A stretch of 64,000 nucleotides of DNA from Drosophila miranda (taxonomy: Eukaryota > Arthropoda > Insecta > Diptera > Drosophilidae). This document shows positions 21,612-34,400 of this stretch, in pieces (within the stretch, counting starts at the first letter, position 1; each line of letters begins with the position of its first letter). The position numbers and the translations under genes were made by a program. The notes under the pieces were generated by a model. That model was not told the origin of the DNA. It saw only the letters and a list, made by a program, of their open reading frames with translations, and did no database searches. The DNA lies in the NCBI RefSeq assembly GCF_003369915.1, contig NC_046674.1, positions 2,728,001 through 2,792,000 on the forward strand. The letters run 5' to 3'.

Positions 21612-21905
21612 TTTTTTATACCCAATGCTCGAGGTGTTGGGGATATATTAGTTTGTTGGTGGTTGTATGCAACACCCAGAAGGATGCGTTTCCGACCCTA
21701 TAAAGTATATAAATTCTTCATCAGCATTAATAGCCGAGTCGATAAATCTGCGCTACCACTTCTATGCGCTACTCATTCCTTGTCTCTTTATCTCTCACAC
21801 TCTTAATCGTGCAATGTGCGCCCCCTTACGGAAGGGAGCGAGGTAAAAAGGTTGGTGTTGTTCTGGGAAGCGTGAGAGAGAGAGAGACACAGACATTGCG
21901 GAATA
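21612..21905 (+). mobile_element. DINE-1-like Helentron fragment
   Basis: It begins TTTTTTATACCCAATGCTCG and continues with the GGGGATATATTAG, AACACCCAGAAGGA, ACCCTATAAAGTATATAAAT and AGCCGAGTCGATAAAT blocks. The same GA-flanked tail follows as at 20035-20160. It is shorter and lacks the GTCTGTCC block. Confidence 0.75.
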
Positions 21906-22375
21906 AAAAAAAGCGGAACAATACAAACAGATCAAATATATTAAAATTCGAAGAAAGTAGGTCATTGGGTGGAAAGCGCATAAGCTAAGTTCAAGAATTA
22001 ACTAGCGGTCATGGTTTCCCTCTGTCTCTCCATGCTTTTCCCATCTATCATGAAATTGCGAGCAAAATTGAGAGAGATCGCGTAGGGATAACATCCCCCA
22101 GCTTTCAAGAACAAACAGCGTCCCTTGTGACGGGTCAAAACTTTCGCGCTCTTTGATTTGAAACGTCGCCAAATCCCTGAAGCACTGCAGATTTGATTCA
22201 CGTTTTGCAACACTTGTGAGATATATCGATTACGTTTCGATATGTGTGGTTTTGATCGGGTTGAGTATACAATTAAAGAAAAGGTTGCCTTTTAACGAAT
22301 GGCTAAATCTTCCATATAGCTGATATTCGACGGAATATCAAAAACGAGGAATATGTAAAATAGAACTTGAATTGG
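21906..22375. other. Intergenic sequence
   Basis: No gene or recognisable repeat is visible. A 71-codon frame on the minus strand (22213-21998) has no supporting features. Confidence 0.4.
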
Positions 22376-22478
22376 TCAGTATATTTACGGTATATTTTGA
22401 AAATGAGGCGGTATGTTTCGGTATATTTCTGAGGGTCGGACGGTATATTTTATCGATAAATCCGCGGTCGCACTGGTC
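22376..22478 (+). promoter_or_regulatory. Promoter cassette of zinc-finger gene 2 (GTATATTT repeats, DRE, Motif 1)
   Basis: Five GTATATTT/GTATGTTT-type units in about 75 bp lead to a perfect DRE (TATCGATA, 22451-22458) and then CGGTCGCACTG (22465-22475), a one-mismatch Motif 1. The ATG at 22499 is only 24 bp further, so the 5' UTR must be very short. The layout is shared with the Vps8 upstream region at 8600-8685. Confidence 0.7.
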
Positions 22479-22498
22479 TATGGGAAAAATCCTTGTAA

Positions 22499-24137
22499 AT
22501 GGATAAACTGGACAAATGCCGTGTCTGCTGCTACAGAGTAAAACGGGAGGACGAGGCATACAACTTGTTGGAAATCCCCAAAGCGTCAGCAATGTTCACC
22601 GCTTGCACAAATTTGATGGTGGACCCTCGGCAGGATTTTCTTCTGCCGAGTGTACTGTGCTGTGGATGCTACGAGGAGCTGGAAAAGTTCTACGCATTCC
22701 GAACTCTCTGCATAGAGACGGACACTAAATGGCGCGCACTAAAAGAAGACACGGCAAGGGAGATACACGTTGAGGACACCGAGGATGAGGATGACATCAT
22801 TGAATCCATTCAGCTAAGTCCTGAAACGCCCATGGAACCCATACAGCTATGCCCTGTCGCACCGATGGAATCCATACATCCAAGTCCTATCCTCATTGAA
22901 TCCATACAGGTAATTTCTGTTTCATCCATTGAACCCGCACCAGGGAAAAGTCCTGTTCCAGCCAAGAAATCCACACAACTGGAGCTGGTGGAGTGCACAG
23001 ATGCCGAAAAGAGTCCTCAAAGTTCAAGGAAGGACAAGGAACAAAATGCAAAGAATCCAACTCCACAAAAGGTGAGTGGAAGACCACAAGCGAGGACCAA
23101 TTTACGGATATTACACGATCTTTTAGGTTCCTTTAAAGCTTCGAGAGATTCTCTACCGTTCCACTGGCGATATCGAGCGCACGGATCCACATGCAGTAGA
23201 GGTTATTGGACAAACCTCCAATCTGGATTTCCTCAGCCGTTTCACGTGCAACATCTGCTCAAAGGAATTTGCCACCGAAAGACGCTGCCAGATCCACAAG
23301 CAGCAGCATGATGGGCATTTGCTCTTTCCCTGCACAGAGCCTGGGTGTGCGGAGAGCTTCAATAGACGGGAGCAGCGCACGGAGCACATGAAGACACATA
23401 CGGTTCATTGGTTCTCCTGCGAGCAGGAGGGATGCAACAAGAAATACCGCCACAGGGGCACGCTGGTGGCGCACCAGCGAAAAGCCCACGATATAGGCTC
23501 CAAGTCCAAGTCGCACGTTTGCGAGTTCTGCGGCAAGGTCTTTCACACTCCGGCCACGCTCAACCACCATCGGTACACACACAAGGACAAGATTCAAATG
23601 CCGTTTGCCTGCGAGGAGTCGGGCTGCTCCTTGCGCTTCCGGAAACGGCACCACCTACAGGACCACACGATGCGACACAAGGGAATCAAGAACTACGCGT
23701 GTCCCCACTGCGGCGATAAGAAGATAACCCTGAACGAGCTCAAAGTCCACATCAATCACCACACCCTGGAGCGCACTTGGTCCTGCCCGCACTGCTCGAA
23801 GGTGTGCAACAGCTCGACCAATCTGGGAGCGCACGTTCGAGCGGTCCATGAGGCTGTCAGGAAATATCCCTGCGGCTTTTGCAACATGACCTTCGTGAGG
23901 TCCCACACGAGGCGATATCACGAGATGACCCACACGGGCGAGAGGAACTACAAGTGCAAGCAGTGTGGCAAGGGTTTCACCCAGCCCGCCACTCTGCGCG
24001 TTCACCGAAAGATCCACGAGAGATCCAGGCCGCGACCGCCAACGCCTGTGGTCTGTGTGGTCCCTGTGGTCTCAGTGGTGCCTGTGGTTTCGGTAGTGCC
24101 CATGGGCATATCCGTACTGGGTGGAGAATTGCTTTAA
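22499..24137 (+). CDS. ZAD-C2H2 zinc-finger protein, paralogue 2
   Basis: Two exons (22499-23071 and 23127-24137; 55-nt intron, GTGAGT donor) encode 527 aa. The ZAD (residues 1-75; zinc ligands Cys7, Cys10, Cys54, Cys57) is closely similar to that of paralogue 1. The linker holds degenerate repeats of a Pro/Met/Glu-Ser-Ile unit (about 98-140). Nine C2H2 fingers (about 232-490) match paralogue 1 finger for finger, including CX4C spacing in fingers 2, 3 and 5. The C-terminus ends in a Val-Val-Pro/Ser repeat absent from paralogue 1, apparently from a short tandem DNA repeat (about 24045-24105). Conserved intron place and phase show that the two genes arose by duplication of a spliced gene. Role inferred: nuclear DNA-binding regulator. 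I cannot assign an orthologue name. Confidence 0.88.
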
Positions 24138-25458
24138 AGTCAACTTTCTGTGGAATTTAGTAGGAATAAGTAGGAGCACTAGTCATCCATTGAATGGTTT
24201 AAATTCGTGGAAAATACTGATACTACGAATTTAAAATATGGTATATGCTGTAATTGTTATCCCGTACTTCTGAAATGAGCTACATCCAACACATAGGTTA
24301 ATCCTTAGGCAAAATATTAGAACATATATGAGACCCAACACTCTACCGCCTTTTCTCTCTGGCACACCTTTGCCCTCGAACTCCATTAGTGTCATAAAAA
24401 CAACTCTATTTTTTATTTGGGATTCAGAATGTAAATAGCATTAATATGTTTAATTATATTTTCAACTAAAAAAAAAAAAAGGACAGGAAATGCGTGTGTT
24501 TTATTTTGTTTTTAAATTAGAGGAGAGCTACTATTCGTAAAAACTAAAATACAATACGTCGCGACCTCTGCTAAAGGTGAGTCTCTGATTCGTGATCTGT
24601 GTGTATATCGGTATATAGATAGCTATATAGTATATTGAATATTGTGGTAAATGATATGATGTGTGTGCCACTGTGCTGCAGCTGCTGCTGCTGCCACATT
24701 TCCCCCACGACTGCGTAAATATTGTGAAATCTGTTGCATTAAAATCGTTGTAAATATGTTTCTTTATAGATAGATAGGTAGATAGATATATCTGCATCTG
24801 CATCTGGATCTGTATCTGCTTTTTGCTGTGAGCTAAATGGTTGTATTTCTTGCTGTAAATATGTTGTGTGTGTGTGTATATAAATATTGTTGTGTTCGTA
24901 TTTGTATTCGTATATGGTATATATCGTTTATATATATGTATATGTTTTTGGGGGGAAATACGGTTTGCTTCTGTCTTCTATTTTCGCTTCATCGTTCGTC
25001 CTTAAGGCTATTGAAAAAATGTTGACATTTTTAGAAAATGCTTTAAAGTACATATAGAACATAAGAATATAGCATATTATAGGCTAAATATCACCCACGA
25101 TTAAATCGTTGCTTATAGACTATATAAACACTAGATATATAATACATTCTTGCCTTGTATATTCATATAAATATATCCCCTATATCATATCATATCATAT
25201 CATATCATATCATATCATATATAAACCAAAAGACACAAGTCGTCGTCTCCTAAGCACTAAGTGGTAAATGGTAAATGGTAGATGATAGATGGTATCGTAT
25301 CCATAGATAAATCTTATATAAATCGTTTATACTCTTACAAGCTATGGGGTGTGTATAACGGTATTCCTATATGCTATTAACATTTTTAAGCTCGCTGAAC
25401 AATTTCACATTCATTTCCTTCACTCCTTCACATCCTCCAATCTCTTCTCTCTCTTCTT
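24138..25458. other. Probable 3' UTR region of the leftward membrane-protein gene
   Basis: AT-rich sequence between the stops of two convergent genes. A minus-strand AATAAA at 24500-24505 would give the membrane-protein gene a 3' UTR of about 950 nt; others may be used. It contains a CATAT pentamer array and GATA/ATAG runs, as fly neuronal 3' UTRs often do. Confidence 0.4.
25186..25220. repeat. (CATAT)7 microsatellite
   Basis: Seven uninterrupted CATAT units, within the presumed 3' UTR of the membrane-protein gene. Confidence 0.95.
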
Positions 25459-28400
25459 TTAGACATAATCCGAGGGCACTGTACTGGTGCTCGTCTCGTT
25501 GATGGCCGCCAATCGTGGCGCTCGGCGCTGTGTCATGGCCGCTGCCACCGCCGCCGCTGCTACCGCATCTCCTGGCATCAATCCCGTGGTGGCAATGCCA
25601 CCTCCTCCGCCCGCATTCGCCCCACCGCCATGGTGATCCCAATTTGGCAGCGGCTGTGACATCACGTTCAGTCCAACGATTTCGTAGGCCCCCTGATTGC
25701 TGCCACTTGGCCCGCCACCGCCGCCGGGCATGGCCGTCACCGACAGATCCGAGTAGTAGGCACTGCTCGGTGCCGATGAGACGACCATGGGAATGTCCTG
25801 TTCGTGTCCCTGGAAATTGTACTTCTGTGGGAGGATAGCAGAGATATTTCGGTATTAGTTTTGGGCGATTTTGCTGAGCATAGATGGGAACTGAGAAAAT
25901 TATGAAACAGTCTCGTACGGGGGGAGGTGAACATATCAATGATTCGGAATAACCGTTTCGACATTCGGGGGTACAATTTTCTGCTCAGTTTTCCGTCCGA
26001 TTCAGGACAACCGTTTCACGAGAAATTGTTTCGGGCAATTGTTTTCGATTGAACCGATCTCGAGGGTTTCTTCAGTATATCCGTCTCAAGTCTGTGTCTG
26101 CTCAAACGATTCTCTTGGTCTTCTATATCTTCGGTAATCGATAGTTAGGTCTACTTTTCAATACTGACCTCACCACACTGACTGTAGGCGGTATTCTGGT
26201 ACGAGGGATTTGCGGAGCGCACCGACTCCCGGTCGAGCTCCGCGTAGAGGGCCTCGCTGACGCCCACCGGACTGTAGGCATCATCCATGTGGGTATAGTG
26301 GTTCTCCGCCGGGGATGTGGATGGCGGCCCGATCTGGTCGGGGCCAGCGGAAGAGCGTCGACTGCCGCCGAGCCAGGTCCAAACGCCAGAGTTGCTTGTG
26401 GGCCGCCGGATGCTGTCCGCCGAGTGCTTTATGGAGATGGGCGATCGATTCTGGCCGCCATTCCTGTTGTTGCGACACCACCAGGGCTGCGGGCGGCCAC
26501 CTGTGGAAAGGATTGGGAGGGATGGATGGAGTGCAATGAGTCGACGGCTTGGAATCCGAACGCAGCGGCAGCACAACAAAATCTATCTGACATTTTCGGT
26601 TTATAATCGGGCGATAAATCAAACATTCACCACACACCACACACTGCTGCTGAGGGAAAAAAACGCAAACAAAAGACAGCAAACAAACAGATAGACAAAC
26701 CAACAAACAAACAAAGCGTAAATTAAATGCCTGTCAACTGGCATTGGGAATCGGCATCGGCATCGGCATCGGCTTCGGCTGCGGCATTGGGAATCGGAAT
26801 CGAGGTGGCAAAATGTTGCAGTTGCAGTTGCAGTTGCAGTTGCACCACCAGTTGGCCGAAAATGCCAAATGTTTCTCCTTCCTGCTGCTGCTGCTGTTGC
26901 TGCTGTTGCTGCTGCTATCAACACATGTGATCTTAAGGCCTGGGAGTTTAATGGAGCTCCTGCTTCGCCAGCCCCCATCTCCCCCGAAAGATGTGACTCA
27001 GAGGATAACCATAGAAAAGCACTCAAATATATGGTTTGCCACTCATTAAACTCATAATTTATAGACATCTCTCGCATAATTGGTAGCCATAAAACGCTCT
27101 CTCTCTCTCCCTCTCTCTCTCTCTCTCTCGCTCTTTCTCTTTGGGGAAGACCTGTTCTCAACATCCGCTTTGGGGCTCGGGTTTACTCATTTGCCTAGCA
27201 GTTTGCGCAAAATCTATATAAATGTTGCTGTATATTATATTTTATATATATTTCTATATTTTTAAGTCGCCTTTCACTCTCATTAACTCTGGAAAATGAT
27301 GGAGCCACTCGAGAGCCACTCGCGAGAGCCACTTGCGAAAGCCACTTGGGCCGATTCAACTAATTAGCCTGGTGCATACGCAACGGCAGCAGCAGCAGCA
27401 ACAGAATGGATGGACAGACGGACACAGCTTCCCAAGTTATGTACATGCATAATGCAGGCAGAGAGGCCCCAGTGCCAGTTGCGACTCCAAGTCGAAGTCG
27501 GAGTCGGAGTCGGAGTCGAAGTCTGTTTTATGCTTATGATTTACGTACTCCGCTAAGCGAATGTCCAGCTCTGGCTCTGGCTCTGGCTATGACTCTGTGG
27601 CTTTAGCTGTGGCGATTATTACCCCCAAACTGCAAAAAGTTATCGTATGTAGGTGCTCATATACATGCATTTTGTGCATGTCACCAATGCCACAAAACAG
27701 CACACACACGTTACCCTCTCCAGCTCCCCCGCTCTCCCCCCGTTCCCCGAGTCACCCAACTCCAAGTGCAACTCCGATTTAATGGCTGTTTTTGCGCTGT
27801 GTTAACGATGTTGCCGCAGCTACTGGCTGCATGGCTATTGCGAGTCGAGGCGAGTCGATTCGAGTCGAGTCGAGAGCTGTGCTTTAGAGGTAACTGCATT
27901 GCACTTTTGGTTTTTTCCGATTTTTTCCACCTTTTTTTTTTTGGGTTTCCCAATGCTGTGGCACAGTGGTAGAAAAAGGGTAGAACCCCCGGGGGAGCTT
28001 CAGGAAATTATAGGAAATATTTTGGGATATTGGGGATTCGTATTCCAAAACAATCTCGGCTAAGCGAGTGATGCAGCAGCGCCCATCGGCTGCTCCCTAA
28101 AAGCCGCTTTATCGAAAGAGTTTCCATAGCATTTACGACCGCTTCGGTGCCACTGTGCCGGCTGCTGCTGTTCTGTGGCACAGCTACCGCTTGTCTCTTA
28201 TCTGTGGCTGCTTATCGCGGGGCAGCACCAGCGGCAGCAGCCGCCAAAAACCAGCAAACGGCAAATTGTTGTTAACAAAATATTTCACAGTCAAAGAAAA
28301 ATACAGCAACAGGAAAAAAAAGGAGAAAAAACAAAGAGAATTTCCAAATAAAAATAAAATATTAACGAGCATTTTTGTGATTTGGAATTTAATTTGTGTG

Positions 28401-31400
28401 TGTTTGATGGGGGGAAAATGGGGGGTTTTCTGTGGGGGTTTCCTTTGGCAAGTTTCGCTTGGGGTTCCATGGCAAATGGCAAATATGACATGTGTAATGA
28501 AGTCTTAATAGTTGGATATTTTGGCCAGAGATAATGCCAATCGCTGTGCAGCGGAGCAGCCGGTGTCATGCCCGTTTAATGGCCAACAAATGTCACATGG
28601 CATTCGGTGTTTTTTGTCGGTTTTGCTGCCCGATTATCGTGCATTCTTTTTTGAATGCATAATTAAAACGAATCAATGTTACGCATACGCCACCGACACC
28701 GACACCGACACTTCGTTGGCTGCTGTTCAGAAAGATAATTGCAATTACAAGGAATTTCCAATGGGGAAATACAGACAGACAGACCGACAGGCAGCAGAAT
28801 GTGGCAATTGTTGAGAGAAGATTGCTGCTTAAATATGGAAATTAGTCGAGGGGGGAGGGGGCTTTTGTAATAGGTTTTCCGAAAGGTTTGTCCATAGTCT
28901 CTATAGAAAATGTGTGCCACAGTTGAATGAACAGCTTGAACAGTTTTCTCCACGGACAAAAAGGAGAAAGAGACACAACAACAACAGCAACAGAGATCTG
29001 TGGCAACTGTGGCAACGACTGTGGCGCTTGTCTCTCAACTCCGCCGACATTCAACATTCAACATTCAACATTCGGAGACATAATCACGCGCTTTAAAAGC
29101 CTGCTGACAGCTTAACGATTTGTGGCGATTGTTTTGTTGTCTCTCTGGCTTTTGTCTCCAGTTGTTTTTCCCTGCCACATGCAGTCCGTGCGTACCACCG
29201 AAAACGAAATGCCACTTTTGCCAAAATAAAATCCAAACAGCGAAACATTCGACGGGGGGACAACTAATTGGCTGCTGTGACATTAAATGCCGTCAACAAT
29301 TTGTCCTGCATGTCGATTGTCAGTCCTCCCCAAACAAAAAACAAAAAAACAAAAAACCGAAACAGAAACAAACAAAAAACCAGAGAGACGACGAATGCGA
29401 CAGTGAAATTGGCGCCAAAAAGCTCCACAGAGAGGGAGAGATTAAGAGAGAGAGAGAGAGCGAGGGGTGCAACGGGAGAAAGAGTGGGGAGAGGTGGTCT
29501 CTTGTGGCCTTTGGGGCTTGGGTTGGGTCCAGGTATCGTTTGTCAATAATTCGCCTACTGCCGAGAGCCACAGAGCCGCAGAGCCGCAGCTACAGAATCC
29601 CGCGATTCGAGCAACTAAATCAAAAACAAAAACAAAAACAAATACAACAACAAAAAAGTGCTTTTCCTGCACGATTTTCAAACGTGTTTGACGACCATGA
29701 CAATTGTTTTGGGTTTTTGCCTTAATTTGTCTACAAATTTTCTCTTCCTTTTCTTGGTTTCAATTTCAGCTGCCGCAGGAGGAGACAGCAACAGCAGCAG
29801 CATCTTAGATTTGTGGCACGAACGTGAAGTTCATGCATTGTCGTCAAAAAATTTGTCTTCATTTTCTTGAACAAATTAAAATGTTTTTGCCACTTGTCTG
29901 AGGGAACAGAATGAAGGATTTCCTTGAATCGCATGCAACGCCAGAATTATGCAATTAAAAATGGAAATGGAAATTCCGAGTAAAAGGCCGGGAGGGAAAA
30001 AAGCGACCCTTCCTTCCCTTCAAGGCCCCTCCCTCGATGCTTGCTGGTTGCTAATTAATCAGGCATGGCAAAAAGGCCAACAGAGTGATGATCATCAGGG
30101 AAGTCACGAAAGGGCAGCCAGCAGCAGCAGCAAAAAAGATACATAATGAAAGGGCAATAAGTTCGATGACAGCGACGATCATTCACTAAGGAAAAACGAT
30201 GGGAGAAGGGATGGGGCTGTTGCTTGAAGAACCATTAATTGGTGAAAGAAGGCCACAAGACTTTTACGAATTATTCCACTTCAATTCAGTGCAATTCCCT
30301 CGCTGAAGCCTCGCATTAAATGTATAATACTTCATTCACTTACCATTGGCATTCGCTGATTTAATTCTGTAACGAGATAAGAATGGACAATGAAAAATGT
30401 GTACAAATGTTGTAACAATTAATAAAAACATACAGTATTTAATAGAGTGGCGCATAAATTAGCTCTTAAATAAACTTATTCTAAATGTCAAATTTGTTGC
30501 ACCACAAAACGAATGACTCAAGACACAAACTGGAGGAGGTGGCACGCTCTCGCTCGTTGCGTGCGTGTGACGGACAGCAGATACAAAGTATCTGGGTATC
30601 GGAATATCTTCGGATCTTAGGACAACAAAAATGCATTAGCATTCGTTTGGGCCACAATACGAGGCGTTTAGAGCCAGGCAAAATCATGGCCGAGAGGAAG
30701 ATGTTTTGGCATTTGAAAGGCCCAGGCACAGGCCCGCTCGTGAGTGATTTGTGGCAGGTGTGCGCGAGAGGCAGGTTCTTTCACACACACACAGAGAGAG
30801 GTTTCTGGAACAGTTTTTTGTTGTTGTTCTTCAATCAAGTGTTTGCACTCTGGTTTTCTGGGTCAACGGGCGAACCTGATACCTCCAATGCCCATACACG
30901 TACACGCACACGTACACCCCTCTCCCTCCCCCTCCCTCCCTCTCCCTCCCTCTCTCTCTATCTTTATAGAGATATATACACCGATCTGTGCGTATCAATT
31001 AACCGACTGTCTGTCTGTCTGTCTGTCTGTCCAATCGGTCCAATTTGATTGAGTGCAGTGCGGCATGCCTCATGCCTCCTGCCTCATGCGGCTGTGTCGA
31101 TCCACAATTTTCCCCTCGCTTTGCCTTGATCGATTATAATGTTAAACCGCAACGCGACTTGCGACTTGCAATTCGATTTTTCCGTTTTCCTTTTAGCCTT
31201 TTTGTTCTCCTCAATTCAATTAAATTGAACAAGCGGCCAGACTCCGCTCCACACCGACCAGGGGGGGGGCCTTGGCTCTGCGCTAATTTTCCCCCAAACT
31301 GTGCTTTTCTCTTCTCTCCCCCTGTTTTCCACTGATTTTCCTTTTGCCTTTGCGTTATGTTCAATTTTCTGCGCTTGTAGTTGGCATTTTTCTCTTTTTC

Positions 31401-34400
31401 CAAGAGTTTGATCGGGTTTCTTTGGTTTTGTTGGTTTTGATGGTTTTGTTGGTTTCGTTTTTTGGTTGCATGCTAATTGAACACGCCTTTTTGTGTCTTA
31501 AATGCATTAAGCGGTCTCTAAACTTGACTTTTAGTTGTGCAACTATCGAATGAAACCAACAAAAAGCAGGCTCGGAGCGGATTAGGAGGACCTTGATTCA
31601 AATGTTTATTGAAATCAAATCGATATAGAAACAAAAAAGCAGTCAAATCGAGGGCACTTTTAGTTAAAAGAGAAGGGCCAGAACTTTGAGAGGGCGAACG
31701 CCTTCTATGAATGAAGGCAACACCTAAAAGAACTGTAATCCCCATCAAATAAAGAGGAAACCTGTAGACAGAGAGAGAGAGAGAAAGAGCGCATGGGTTT
31801 CTGGATCTAACCTTAAATCAAATAATGAAGGACTTTTGGGAATCTATTAGTTAAACGCAAAGGGAATGATAGGGGAATGATATTCCCTCCAGCAATGCCC
31901 CCAGATTCAATGGAAATGGTCTTAATAAGTCTTTCTCTTGCAGTTTTTTTCACCCAAAACTCCTTTCCAAAAACCCCTTCAGCACTGCCCCTTCAATTGC
32001 CAATTGCCTATTGCCAATTACAAAATTCAATTCCAGTGGCACTTTGAGATTTTTCCGACAAGCCTGTCGCGCTCTGAGAGCATTTCAAAGACATTACCAT
32101 GTCTAGACATTGGGCAAACATTGTCAAAAAAATATCCAAAAAACATAGGCAAGCACACACACACACATGGAAGCACATGGAAACACATGGAAGCACATGG
32201 ACCCATGGACCCATGGATATAAGCGGACAAAATCCGAATGGCAGGTGCCACTTAAGACTTAAGCTCAATAAGGTGGCCCACAAAGCGAGGCAAATCAGAG
32301 ACTTTTCCGAATTCGATTCAGAGACAAAACCAAACTCGGGGGGACATGTGCCAAGCAAATTTATAGCACCATTAGACGGGGAGCGAGTGGGGCCTGCAGA
32401 ACTGCATCAATATGCAAATAAGTGTAACCGATATTACATGTAATTGCTGCTAATTTGGCAGCCAACACGTCCAACCACGACGTGACATGCTCCACACACA
32501 CAGCCACACACACACACACACACACATAGGCTTTGCGACAGCGACAGAGATATACCGCCGGAGCCAGAGGTTGTTCAGATCCGAATAAAAGTAGTTGCGA
32601 ATAAAACAAGTCTCCCCCCAAAATGAGTGACTAAGGCTGACGGCAAGGTAAACAGCGTGACAATCCACCGAGTCCGCTTGGGAGGGCGGGGACGGGGGAG
32701 GGGTGTACGAAGGGTACGGGTTGCAGGTATTATACATAGGTGATTAATGCAAAATCAAATTTGGTCCAAAAACCGTGAGAATGGCGGACCAATTGCCATT
32801 GATTGAGACAACTCTACATGGACTACACGGGAGTGAATTAATTGTGCTGCAAATTTGGTCAGAGTTTCGGACTGGAATATGGGCGGATGGGGCTGGAACC
32901 AGTCCCGAACGACATGCTGGTCAAGTGAGCTCAGAGATTGCTTTGGGTTGAATAGGAGCAGAGGCACAGCATGGAATAGAAGAGCATAGTACCTCCAGGC
33001 CCTTGGCTTCAGGCCAGAGGGAAGAAAGTGGGAAAAAGACGAATCCATCAATGAGAGGAGAAATAAGAGAAATGCCAGCATGGATGCATGAAAAGAGCGA
33101 GCACCCAAGCCCCTTCCTCTTCCACAAGACCTTCAAAAAGATTGCCCAAGTGCCAGTGCCAGTGCCAGTGCCGGACCACGTAGACCGTAGCCACAGAAGG
33201 GATCAATAACGGTCAAGACTGCCGGAAAAAGGTAAGAGAGAAAGTGTGGGGAGCATACTCCTCTGTCTCAGCTTAGATCTTGCAGCTTCCCATCTTGCGG
33301 TCCGCCTCCGAAGGCCGAAGGAATCCCTATTTTTTCAGTAGAGCTAATCATCTCCCATCGAGTTATGAAAGATTCCCCGTTTTAAGCCCTGCTCACATCA
33401 TTCGACTCCAAAAACAACTCCATTCAATTCTTTCATTCGATTCGCATTTCAAATTTGTTTGTTTGTTTTGTTGGCTTGGGCGAATAATTTGCAGAAATTA
33501 ATTTTATGCAAACATGCCGCCAAATAAGACGACATGACAATTTAATTGGACGCGACATGTGGCCAGCGTTTCCACTTCAAATTGGAAGCCAACGGCAGTG
33601 GCAGTGGCGGTGGCAGTGGCAACAAGCGCGGCGCCTGCGCCTGCGCAACTGCCAATCGATGGAGAAACAGCACCGCACCGCACCAGAAACCAACCAACAA
33701 AAATTTCTGTTAATTTGGCACTCGCGTGAGTTGTTCTGTTCTGTGCCGTACCGTACCGCCCTCGCACCCGTTAGAGCCATGCCATGCCATGCCATTCCAT
33801 GCCATTCCATGCCATTCCATCGACAGATCGAATACCCATTTGAATGGACCTGTACTTGTGTCTCGATTCGATTCGATTCGATTCGACTTGATTCGAGTAA
33901 ATATGTGACCCACTCTGTATGTGGCATTTTGATAGACTCCCCGGCTGTAGTAGGCATGGGTATGATTTCCATCCCCCCACGTATGTAGGCACAGAGTATC
34001 TCGGTTTTTTATGGAAACGCCTGTGGCAGAACTGCTGTTTCGGCTTGTGTTTCTTTTAAAGAGCAATTAAGTAATAAAGCAATTTCATGTTCCTTTGTTT
34101 TGCGGTCTTCGATTATTTTGCGGCCTGGGCCGCCACCGCCACCGCGCGCTGTTCTTTGACTCACTTAAGAGGTTTTATATTTATTTACTTTTTCGGTGGG
34201 CGTTTAATTGAATTGCTGGCATGGTATGGCATGGTATGGTATGGTATGGCATAGTACCGCTTGGTCTCTCATGGTGTTGCCTGTGTGGGCAATGCATTGT
34301 AAATCTCTATAGTTACACAGATCCCACCGCTCAGATACTCAGATACTCAGACACTATTTACAGTATATATTCGCGCGCATATCTGCGGCGGGGAGACTCT

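Noticed and set aside
33504..34066. Several overlapping frames of 60-160 codons on both strands
   Set aside because: They are created by CCATK and GATTC pentamer arrays, which stay open in all frames.
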